A DNA stretch of 64,000 bases from Labia minor (taxonomy: Eukaryota > Arthropoda > Insecta > Dermaptera > Spongiphoridae): contig OY720344.1 of NCBI GenBank assembly GCA_963082975.1, positions 79,534,053 to 79,598,052 on the forward strand. Direction: 5' to 3'. The notes beneath the pieces were generated by a model, which made no database searches, was not told the origin of the DNA, and worked only from the letters and a program-made list of their open reading frames with translations. Made by a program: the position numbers and the translations under genes. How positions within the stretch are numbered: position 1 is the first letter of the stretch; every line of letters starts with the position of its first letter. Positions 55,526-64,000 of this stretch are shown piece by piece.

Positions 55526-56388
55526 GTTCTTTAATAATTGCAAAATTATGTTAAGAGTTTTGAATCAATTAAATCAAAAGATAAATTGTTTTCATCATTA
55601 TAATGAGTAAAATAAATAGATAATTAAATAATTGTATGTTATTGGAGCAATCTAATAAAAATAATTATTTAGTTTTTTACTTTTTATTCTTCCTCCATCC
55701 TTTTGTTAATAAGAAATTAATAATAATAATAAATTTGAAACAATTTTTATTAGTTCTCTTTTCAATAAATTCAATGTAGTAATGTTCCGTTTAAAAAAAA
55801 TCAAATTTTTGTCAATTTATAAATTTAACTTTTAAGATATTCTAAATTCATGAAATTTAGTTCTATCATTTCTGAAGATATTCCACAATTGAAAAGGATT
55901 ATTATGTTATTGTTATCCCCATCAATCGCTAGATCTAACATTTTCCTTTATCCTTACAATTGAACAGATTATTCTATTCATTTAAACGCGTCTTAGTCTG
56001 ACCAGTTAACCGATGTCCAAAATCCATTTCACTCGAATTGTCATTCTGGGATTCAAATCCATTCTCTAAACAATAATTGTTTGAAAGCAGCCTTTATGGG
56101 GCTTCTAATTCCTACTGGGCCACTTCATTGCTTCATTGGATTTATTTTGAGGATTCGGCTTTTGAAGATTTTACTACTTCTAATATAAAATGAACCAACA
56201 TTTGTTTAAAGAGAAAAATATGTTTCTTTAAAGTTTTTGAAGAGAAGTGGAACTAAGAGTATTAAATAATACATAATAGATAACTAGAATGTTTATTTTT
56301 CAAAAATACTACAAAATATTGAAGTAATTATAGTGTATTCAAGTTTATCGATTTTTCCATTGTAATGTAAATAATATTCAATTCACCA
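55526..56388. other. AT-rich DNA, no gene
   Basis: A modestly complex patch at 55960-56130 cannot be assigned. Confidence 0.45.
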
Positions 56389-56389
56389 T

Positions 56390-56812
56390 TTATTATCGAC
56401 CGACGATAAGAAGGGAAGGTATTGTTTTCACTCCAAATTTCATTTGTGGAGTTTTTTACATATCTCCACAAATTATGCATTTTATTAACTGAAAAAAGTA
56501 TGATATCTGTCCGTCCGTTTGTCCATTGTGTGTCTGCATAGCTTGAACGGTTCAACGGATTTTGATAAAATTTGGAATATTTACTTAAGCATGAATTCAT
56601 CAACTTTTGGTATATATTTCACTTAAACTATAGTAGTTATTAATAATTGAGTAATTAAACTAAAAATAAAAACCAAGATAATATAATTTATTCATTTTAA
56701 TTCGAGTTTTAAAAATATTTTTTTTATTCTTTATATATATATATATAATGTTGTTTGGAAATTAATTTATTTCAAATCGTCGGAAGGTTGTGTGCCTGGC
56801 CACAGCTCATAT
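56390..56812 (+). repeat. Family A dispersed repeat, diverged
   Basis: Head ATCGACCGACGATAAGAAGG, ATATCTCCACAAATTATGCA, GTCCGTCCGTTTGTCC, then GAACGGTTCAACGGATTTTG and, after a gap, the tail TTCAAATCGTCGGAAGGTTG with GGCCACAGCTCA. The central TGACGTCA region is absent. Confidence 0.72.
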
Positions 56813-56814
56813 TT

Positions 56815-56995
56815 TTCAATATTGTTTCAAAATATTGAACCTCCTTGCATTTGTAATAGATTTAATTTATTATCAATTATGTTTCATCAAAAAATTTGAA
56901 TATCTGTTTGAAATTAACCTAGATTAATAGGACCGTTTTCAAATAAATATAATTTATACAACGTTTGGTTTTAATGGATGCAGTCGGTGGTTTCG
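56815..56995. other. AT-rich spacer
   Basis: Nothing recognised. Confidence 0.45.
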
Positions 56996-56997
56996 CA

Positions 56998-57410
56998 TAA
57001 ATAGGAGAGGCTGGAAAAGTAGGGCTTGAGCCCTCGCAGGATGGAAAACGCGTGGCCGACCGGCTGGCTCTATTGATCCCTTTTACCTGTTGATTCTCCT
57101 CCTCCCCACCCTCCCTCTTGGCTTGAGAGAGAGAGAGACAGGAAAAGAGACCGCCCTGCGGAGAGGAGAGCTATATCGAACGAAGCCCCGGACCCGGCTG
57201 CTCTGGTCCATTCATTCAGCCCCGGCGACCGAGCTGCCAGTCTCCCCCGCCACAGCACCATCCTCTGAAATTCATTCAGTGATGCCTCCCACCAATACGC
57301 GTTACTACACTCACCCCCAACCAGTACTCCGAGTGGAAGATAAATAAATAATGTTCGGGCGTCGCCAACCCTGGTCATGAAAACTCATCCCCCCTCTCCA
57401 AATAGTGTCA
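56998..57410. promoter_or_regulatory. GC-rich island, candidate host promoter / first exon
   Basis: About 400 bp of high-complexity, C-rich sequence with CpGs, the strongest such island in the window. It contains two copies of ATTCATTCAG (57210-57219, 57270-57279); the second continues to TCAGTG, close to the arthropod initiator. A (GA)n stretch lies at 57125-57141. Both strands have ORFs (85 aa plus at 57090-57347, 102 aa minus at 57070-57378); neither resembles a known protein. It may be the TSS region and 5' UTR of a gene outside the window, on either strand. Confidence 0.4.
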
Positions 57411-57640
57411 TTCCTTTTAACAATCACAAAAAAAAATCATGATTTATTGATGAATAACTTCGTTATAGTACTTTTGATCATATAACCATTCTCTCTTCCT
57501 GAATAGCTTGCTTCATTTTCAATTTATTAAAATATCAATGTTACTTAATTAACTAATATTGAAATCATCAATTAATTCAAACCCGAAAATATCAAAAATC
57601 TTTAAAATTAATAAGAAAAAAAAAACAATTGGAATTTTGG
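57411..57640. other. AT-rich spacer
   Basis: Nothing recognised. Confidence 0.45.
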
Positions 57641-57800
57641 GTGTGTCATGCAGTACGTTGAAAGTAGATCTATAACGCCCCTCTTACATGCGCTTAGTCA
57701 ATGGAGCAACCCCATTGACTAGGGCTCCTCCTACAACGCCAAAAGTTCACTGGCAAATAACCCAACGAATGTTCCCTCCTCCATCAGGTGAAAATTATTT
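57641..57800. other. GC-richer segment with perfect 10-bp hairpin
   Basis: TAGTCAATGG (57695-57704) and CCATTGACTA (57712-57721) form a perfect stem with a 7-base loop. The segment ends in a donor-like CAGGTGAAA (57785-57793). It could belong to the same transcription unit as the island at 57.0-57.4 kb. Confidence 0.35.
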
Positions 57801-57804
57801 TTCT

Positions 57805-58040
57805 CCAAAAAAACAACACAATCTCTTATATGAATTAAAATTTACTTTCATATATTAATTGAATTAAAATTTATTTATTATTTTTATTGTATTAGGAAAG
57901 ATATTTTGCAAAAAATGCAGAATAAAATAATCCATATTCCTTAGCAACGAACTAATTTCAATATTGTTAAATTCTGGTGCGAAACAATTTCGGATAAACC
58001 CTACTTGACAACATTAGGAATAATTTTGGAACAAAGTTAC
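57805..58040. other. AT-rich DNA, no gene
   Basis: Nothing recognised. Confidence 0.45.
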
Positions 58041-58046
58041 ATTTGT

Positions 58047-58279
58047 GCCACTCAGAAGCCAAAGCGATTAACTCCATATATAAACAAACTGAGAAAATGA
58101 AGCCCAAAGTTCACAGTTTGTGTTAAATTCAGGGTTATTGATTACAGAAAAATGTATATTGCATTGCAATATTAAGATTATCAAGTTCAATATTCACTGC
58201 ATATGTTGCAGATTACATTACATTACATTACTAGCAAAATTTTAAAAATTGGAGTTAATCGGTTTGGCTTCTGAGTGGC
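58047..58279. mobile_element. MITE with 30-bp inverted ends, 233 bp
   Basis: Left GCCACTCAGAAGCCAAAGCG plus ATTAACTCCA (58047-58076) and right 58250-58279 are inverse copies over 30 bp with one mismatch. No convincing target duplication was seen, so superfamily is open. The interior is non-coding. Confidence 0.75.
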
Positions 58280-58295
58280 TTATTTATTAAAGGAA

Positions 58296-58447
58296 TTGTT
58301 TGTATAAATTATTTATTAAATTAAAATTAAATTAAATTAAAATAACTCTACAACGGAGCAAGCGTATGGTACTTGATAACGACTGCAGATTAACCAGTCG
58401 AAACGTTGTACAGTTATTTTAATTTAATAAATAATTTATACAAACAA
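58296..58447 (+). repeat. Inverted-repeat element with a hammerhead-like core
   Basis: Arms 58296-58355 and 58404-58447 pair over about 44 bp, with a 16-bp A/T insertion in the left arm and one mismatch. The 48-base centre contains stem CGACTG/CAGTCG (58380-58385, 58395-58400), GAAA directly after it and an enclosing helix TACAACG/CGTTGTA. This is the layout of stems II and III of a hammerhead ribozyme. The core expected as CTGATGA reads TTGATAA, so catalysis is doubtful. Such cores occur in Penelope-like element terminal repeats. Confidence 0.55.
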
Positions 58448-58449
58448 TG

Positions 58450-59608
58450 TGGTCTTTATATAAAAATGCCTTTAATAGTTATGAAATTAACCACAAAAAC
58501 TTTAATAAATACAACGTTACATTTGTTGCTCAGGATTATCAGAATGTTCTATGAATTCTACTAGAAACCACTTTATTTTAATATTTAGATTAAAGAACTA
58601 TTTTTTACTTATCTTAAAAAGAAAATAAGTCTTGTTAATAATAATTTAAAGGGGTAGGAGACTTATCGATCAATAAATTGTGTTTGGGGGAGGTGGAGGA
58701 GGGACGAGATTATTAATGGAATGGAAATTTCGTGGTTTTTGAAATGAAAATAAAAATCCTCAACAATTACCAATTATAGAACCACCAGCAAGTCCTTTAT
58801 ATTTATACTCATTTATATATTCATATTTATTGTTTGATATTTAAATTAATAACTCTAAAATAACTTTTGTTTATTTTTATAATTAAATTAATTAAAAAAA
58901 ACATAAAAAACATTTTGAATAGCATATATCAATAGGAGAAAAAAATTTATTTGTGATGGGTAAAATACATTTTATAAATGTTTATACTAATAATTTAATA
59001 TTCTTTTTTTGATTTGATATACATACATTTATACTTAATATAAATATTTTATAAGATTGTAAGTTTAATCATGGTTAGTGGAAATAAAATGGTTTGGTTA
59101 AATATACTGTATGTATTTTAGTGCCTGAAGGAAAAAGCGAGGCATTAAAAGAACCTCAAGAGGTTGTTAGAATTATAAGACATTTAGATTGAAGTAATCA
59201 AAGTTAATTAAATAATTTAGAGAAGTTAAGGTATCTCTAAGTATCTCTTAAGTGTGATTTTTAATATATAAATGTAACAAACTCAGAAACGATCGGATAA
59301 AGATATATATATATCAATGAAGAAGTACGGATCAATGATTTAAGCAAGTGCGAATATTAGTTCTTAAGATTTTAGTTTATAAGACAAAGATTAAACTAAT
59401 ATCTCTATTTGTCTAAAACATTAGGGGGATCTTGTTCTATAAAAATTGAAAGGTTTAAGAATAGAAAAATTTCAGGAAACACTTTAAAAAAAATTCTGGA
59501 GTGCCACGCGACTATCTGGCAATTTGAATTGGATTAAATAACATATATTCTATTTAAATTAAATTAAATTAATTAAATTATAAATTAAAATTAATAAATA
59601 ATATTTAT
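58450..59608. other. AT-rich DNA, no gene
   Basis: A G-rich patch GGGGGAGGTGGAGGAGGG (58686-58703) might form a weak two-layer quadruplex. Otherwise nothing recognised. Confidence 0.45.
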
Positions 59609-59613
59609 TAAAC

Positions 59614-60105
59614 CAGCGCGTGATTGGCTCTTTATTGATGGCACCACGTCACGTGCTGGCGCGTGATTTGCAGTGTTAAAAAATTAATTCCGGTACTATC
59701 AACGATCCAATCAAGCTGAAATTCTATATATAGCAGTTTTATACAATTTTTAATCATGTGGAAAACTATCAAATATATATCTTTATTTTTACGTTCACTT
59801 TAGAGGAAAAAAATGAAAACGTGGTAAGTAATGACCCACTTCCGGATTAGCTACATTTCTCAAAAGTTGATAGAAAACTACGAATTATGAATAATCCCCG
59901 TATTCCAAATTTCATTATTCTAGCTCAAACCGTTTTTTCGTAATCTTGTCTACACACATACACACACACGCAGACAGACAATTTACTCAACCTTAGTAGA
60001 AATGACTCAGGGACCTTCAAAACGTATAAAATCATCAAAATCTCGAAATCGAAAATTTTTGTGATCGCAATACTATCTCTGTGGCGAGATAGTAATAATA
60101 TATCA
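59614..60105 (+). repeat. Family B dispersed repeat, longest copy
   Basis: Starts with a GC-rich head (AGCGCGTGATTGGCTC, CACCACGTCACGTGCTGG, GCGCGTGATTTGCAGTG) followed by CGATCCAATCAAGCTGAAAT, CCACTTCCGGATTAGC, ACACACACGCAGACAGACA, ACTCAGGGACCTTCAAAACG and a terminal hairpin ACTATCTC/GAGATAGT. The head contains CCAAT-type and CACGTG motifs. Non-coding. Confidence 0.7.
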
Positions 60106-60109
60106 TCTC

Positions 60110-61300
60110 AAATACATGTATTATTTTTTTAAATATTAAAGTATCTGAAACATTTAAGTAAATATTTGGATTTATTACTTACTTGGTTTTACTCCAATTA
60201 TCAAAGTATTAATGTTTATTTAAAAAATAAATAAGAATTCTCTTGATAGTTTTGTTAATTGGAAAAATAAGCTTAATAAATTTGACCATTACTGGATTGA
60301 AAACATATTTAAGAACACTAAAATTATCATTTTTAGTTTTGGTTTAAACATTTAATGTCTAATTTATAATAACAAATTTACTTATTTTTATATGGCCAAG
60401 AGACCACTTTTAAAAAATTAAATTAAGAACGCCCAACATATTCACCAGATTTAACGCCTTGCTATTATTTTCCATTTGTAAACCTGAAGACAAAGCCCCT
60501 GTTAATTGTTAATATTTTAAATTTAGATTTAGCTTTATCAAATAAATTGATCACTTCAACAACCACTCAGAAATATTAACTTCAAAGAATACAAATTTAT
60601 AATTTATCCTTTCATTTCTTAAATGATTTAATTATAATTCATAAGATTAATAAAATTATAATTTAGGTTTTAGGCAATTATCATTAACGTAATCACCAAA
60701 AATGGGCCATGACCTTTTTTAAATAAATAATTTTTAATCTTATTTTTGAAAAAATGAACGATCTAAAAATATATCAAATGTGAAACATAATATATTAATA
60801 GATAATTATGATTTCAAACAAGGCTGTCAAAAGGGCGGCACGAAACGTAAACGCTCTTTTAAAATGATATAATCATGAATTTACGTTATTTGAGAGGAAA
60901 ATAAATTAAACAATAAATCTGATCGGTGATTCATTAAAGGTAATTATAATTTTTAATTGTACTTTTATAAGCTAGTAGTAAATGATTATAATAACGTTGG
61001 ATAAGTATACTTAAAAATTTTATTTATTGAAAAAATAATTAAATAATACTTGTTATTGTAAAACTTCCAATTAATGCTAATTACTTAATTAATTTCTAAA
61101 AAAATTTAAGTTTTGTTGGAAAATAATAACTAGTTAAACATTTAGCAATTTTTTTTTTTATTAACTATTAGTTTTTAAAACGAAGTTGTACCAAAATGTT
61201 AAAACTTATTTTTGATATATAATATTCTATAAAATCTTGTTTTATTAGATAAACAATGTTCGAAAGCTGTTTATTGTTCGATGATTTAGTAAAAAACAAC
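60110..61300. other. AT-rich stretch without recognised features
   Basis: No ORF or element boundary; small complex patches near 60420-60500 and 60830-60860 are unassigned. Confidence 0.5.
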
Positions 61301-61481
61301 TCAAAGGAACGAACCCTTCTTTGCCTTTAACTCTCATTGCAAGTCTGATTAGAGATCCCTTTTTGTTGGAATTTTTTTCCTCTCCCCGCCCTCGTTCATT
61401 CCAAGACAATTGATAACAAGCGAGGAAATGATTTTTTATTTTATTTTCTTGTTTTTTTTTGTTTTCTTTTTTTTTGTCCAG

Positions 61482-61585
61482 GTAGTAAAGTCTTGACTTC
61501 TAACGAAGGATTAGATGTTGCTTGCCAGAGACGAGTGATGTTGAATCTCAACAGGTGTTGCGCAAAGTTGCGAGAAGGAACTTAA
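61482..61585 (+). CDS. Candidate 3'-terminal exon of an unidentified host gene
   Basis: A long pyrimidine tract ending TTTTTGTCCAG (61471-61481) is a strong 3' splice site. From 61484 a frame is open for 33 codons through non-A/T-biased sequence, reading EGLDVACQRRVMLNLNRCCA and ending KLREGT before TAA (61583-61585). The composition (Leu, Arg, Cys) differs from the Ile/Lys/Asn-rich chance ORFs around it. AATAAA follows at 61628-61633. Acceptor, open frame, stop and poly(A) signal are in the correct order for a terminal exon. I do not recognise the protein, and the upstream exons are not found in this window, so it stays a candidate. Confidence 0.35.
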
Positions 61586-61627
61586 GCCTCAAGGCGTGCG
61601 CTCGAATGCCTGAGAACCTCTTCAGCC

Positions 61628-61633
61628 AATAAA
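61628..61633 (+). terminator. AATAAA poly(A) signal after the candidate exon
   Basis: AATAAA in CAGCCAATAAACAACC, 42 bp downstream of the TAA. In such A/T-rich DNA the hexamer is common by chance. Here it sits in a GC-richer context, which makes it a little more notable. Confidence 0.3.
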
Positions 61634-61679
61634 CAACCCCGCATCCCCTGCAGCCATCATTCCGCTTTGACTTCTTTAA

Positions 61680-62061
61680 TCTACTTAACTCTTCTTTGCC
61701 ATATTATTAAAATTATGAGACATTTGACCTAAACACTTACACTTTTAAAATTTTATTAAAAATATACACATTATAAAATAATAATTAAAATTAATAAATT
61801 AATAAATAAATTAAAATCTTTTTTATTGTAGTTTTGTAAATTAATCTTTTAAATTAACGAATATAAAATAAGGATAATTGTAATTTAAATTCTCGTGTAG
61901 TTTAAAATTTATTTATTTATATTAATATACATTTCATTTTTAAATGACAAAAATAGACTGCATATGAGGATGTAACTTGAAATTCACATTAAACAAATAT
62001 ATTAATTAATTTGTAACTACGAGTCCTTAAATCAAAGTTATCTTTTTTTAAAATATTTATT
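61680..62061. other. AT-rich DNA, no gene
   Basis: Nothing recognised. Confidence 0.5.
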
Positions 62062-62069
62062 GTTTAATA

Positions 62070-62342
62070 TAGTGGTTCCTAAAGTGGTCTATATTGGCCC
62101 CAGGGGTCTATGGCGAGCTGTAAGGGGTCTACTACAGCGAATAAAAAATTTGGGGTCCATGAAATGAAAAGGAGATCTACGATATTTACTTACATTATAC
62201 TATCTTATAATTCAATTCAATATGGCTCTAAAAACAAGGTACAATTTTTTTTACAAAAAATAAATTTGTTAAGTAGGGGATCTACTCAAAACCGAAAAAC
62301 ATGGCAAGGGGTCTACGACATAAAATAGTTTGGGAACCTATG
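62070..62342. mobile_element. hAT-type MITE, 273 bp, related to the intact hAT
   Basis: The left end is TAGTGGTTCCTAAAGTGG (first base mutated from C). The right end, read inward, is CATAGGTTCCCAAACTATTT. GGGGTCTA words lie near both ends. Perfect 8-bp target duplications GTTTAATA are at 62062-62069 and 62343-62350. The ends resemble those of the 3327-bp hAT (CAGTGGTTCTTAAAC / CATAGGTTCTTAAAC) and the GGGGTC words echo its GGGGGTCC words. Non-coding; the 72-aa ORF is chance. Confidence 0.88.
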
Positions 62343-62350
62343 GTTTAATA

Positions 62351-63295
62351 GCACATAAGTTAAAGTAGTTTTTTAAAAACTAAATTTAAATACACTCATT
62401 CACTCCTTGCCTCTACAGCCTTTCAAAGGTCGCAAACCAAATCATTTCTCTTTCACGCGGAGTAGAAGTATCGTCTGATCAGTACTACGGGTTCTTTTAA
62501 ATTATATTTTGATTTTAGTAATCAGAGGACGCTACCTCTTATTTCGAATAAGAACCCAATTTTTATTATCTATAGAGGACTCGAACCAGAAAGAGAAAAA
62601 TTCCCAGTCCCAACCCAAAATCCAAAATGGTGATGCTCAGACCCGCTACTCAAAGACTACATACTATGAAGCCTATAAAAATATAATAAAATTTTAATAA
62701 TTGTCTCACATTACTTCCATCTCTAATAAAAAAAATATATGCCATCAGAAGTGCTGTTACATATATATATTTTAATTTTGCAAAATATAATAATATGTTT
62801 CTATAAATCACTAAAAATACTATTAATAATACTATTAATTTTCATAGATTTGTTTAAATTAATAATCATGTTAAATAATTAGACATTAGAGAGTAGAACT
62901 TAAGATGACAAATGGGTGACAGATTTTCCTTAATGTTAAGGGCAAAGATGTATTGGGCAGTTTCCCAGGTGGCCTAGCCTTCTAAGAATACTAAAATTTA
63001 TCACAAACTGATTCATGTTTACTACAATTAAGATGAGAATAAATAATTGCTGTTAATAAATTTTGATCATCATAAATCGTTTTAAAATTTTTAAAAGATT
63101 GACTAAAGACCAGTCCACTAACCTAATTTTAATCTGCCTCCAATTATGAGTTTTCAATTTAAAATAATTTTGTTATAAATTTTTAAAAATATATTAAAAA
63201 AATTGAATTAATTGTAAGGAAATAGGATCGATTTCCTAAATAAATAACATATCAGCAACCCTGGTTATTTACTCGATTATTAAATAAAATACAAA
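62351..63295. other. Unassigned DNA
   Basis: 62395-62470 has a LINE-tail-like scrap (TGCCTCTACAGCCTTTCAAA). 62515-62660 is more complex, with a 62-aa ORF, but not recognised. The rest is A/T-rich. Confidence 0.35.
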
Positions 63296-63299
63296 TATA

Positions 63300-63338
63300 A
63301 CAATACCTCCCTTGCTATCGTAGGTCGGTAAAAATTTA
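63300..63338 (-). repeat. Family A head fragment
   Basis: CAATACCTCCCTTGCTATCG followed by TAGGTCGGTAAAAATTT is the inverse of the family A head. Only about 40 bp remain. Confidence 0.65.
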
Positions 63339-63339
63339 G

Positions 63340-63500
63340 AATATATTGGTATGGTATGGTGTATATAAATATAATATAAACATATATATTATAAATTGAA
63401 TTGATTATTTTTTTTTATTTTGATATTCATTAAAATATACCTATATATATATTTTTTGGAAATATATTTTTTATAGAAATCTAATTGAAAATAAAAGTCA
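63340..63500. other. AT-rich spacer
   Basis: Nothing recognised. Confidence 0.45.
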
Positions 63501-63504
63501 CATA

Positions 63505-63625
63505 TCCATGCACTACAAGTTTTCACTGACTTCTATACCGATTCCCAGTTGTCCTCACTCCCTTCCTTTCACCTTCGTTTCCTAACTCGGTCTTTCTCCC
63601 TACTATAGTTTATATTTTCATCACT
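63505..63625 (-). repeat. Degraded LINE-tail family member
   Basis: A CT-rich segment with TTCCTTTCACCTTCGTTTCC and AACTCGGTCTTTCTCCC, similar in order to 5.35-5.45 kb. Weak match. Confidence 0.3.
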
Positions 63626-63735
63626 TGGCCAAGGGTCTTTATTTTATTTAATGTTCTTCATTTATTTTTATGATTTTTAATATTTAAGATATTTAATATA
63701 TTATTCTTTACACAGTTACAATTGAACGCCAATAG

Positions 63736-63954
63736 GATTTCAGGAACGAATTCAGGTTAACACCCATTTCTATTCTTGTTTTCAGGAGAGCTCTAAAATG
63801 GCTATGTAAAATTCTAAATATGCCAATGATTGGACTCCCTCGTATATGTTATAGCAGGCTCCTTAATTTGTGTGATATCTCCGACCCAACATACAACTGG
63901 GTAACCCAAATAAAAAACATATTTTATGAACTTGGGGAGGGCCCACTGTAGGAA
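63736..63954 (+). pseudogene. LINE reverse transcriptase C-terminal fragment
   Basis: An open plus frame reads RRALKWLCKILNMPMIGLPR, then ICYSRLLNLCD and NWVTQIKNIFYELGEGPL before TAG. This fits the region after the reverse transcriptase in LINE ORF2 proteins, where a W.KIL.M...RL.R..Y segment precedes NW...IK..L.E.G. The tail continues with ESQDHSS after the stop. Upstream is A/T-rich, so it is 5'-truncated. It seems to be a family different from the Jockey copy. Clade not certain. Confidence 0.5.
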
Positions 63955-64000
63955 AGCCAAGATCATTCCTCAATAAAAAACAAAATTATTTGACCGATAA

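Overview
This is a very AT-rich piece of animal nuclear DNA, roughly a quarter G+C by eye. It has no operons, no ribosome binding sites and no recognisable complete host gene. It is a repeat-dominated intergenic or intronic stretch. The element content is hAT, mariner, Tc1, Tigger/pogo, Jockey-clade and other LINEs, an LTR retrotransposon, a Helitron-like end and many MITEs. That mix, with the low G+C, points to an invertebrate, most likely an arthropod. I cannot name the species.

Layout. 1-5.2 kb: copies of two dispersed repeat families (called A and B here), a cluster of hairpin repeats, and empty AT-rich DNA. 5.2-9 kb: LINE tail relics, a GC-rich block and a mariner C-terminal relic. 9-13 kb: a 1.5-kb hAT element that keeps only its dimerisation domain, then a 304-bp hAT MITE. 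14-16 kb: GC-richer blocks of unknown nature and a small MITE. 16.1-21.0 kb: a hAT-type MITE split by an LTR retrotransposon. The two LTRs (1204 and 1203 bp) look almost identical. Its interior encodes a 334-aa gag-position protein and a short integrase-tail-like remnant; the rest of pol is absent. 21.3-24.7 kb: a complete 3327-bp hAT transposon with an intact 619-aa transposase. 26-30 kb: family A copies and an RTE/CR1-like LINE tail. 31.3-35.5 kb: a decayed Jockey reverse transcriptase split by a second, practically identical 3327-bp copy of the same hAT, inverted relative to the first. 37-40 kb: mariner and Tigger relics and a MITE. 41-48 kb: family A, a long perfect hairpin, a 226-bp insert with 16-bp target duplications, and a dead Tc1 transposase. 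48-56 kb: MITE, mariner relic cut by a Helitron-like end, family A, tRNA-like SINE candidates. 56-64 kb: family A, a GC-rich promoter-like island, two inverted-repeat elements (one holding a hammerhead-like core), family B, a possible host terminal exon, a hAT MITE and a LINE fragment at the right edge.

How it fits together. The two intact hAT copies share length, reading frame and nearly every base, so this family moved recently and may still be active. They could also mobilise related short elements with similar ends. The LTR element and the Helitron-like sequence also look young because they interrupt older repeats cleanly. Host candidates are weak: a GC-rich island near 57.2 kb, a TATA/Inr promoter-like site near 30.5 kb, and a possible 3'-terminal exon near 61.5 kb.
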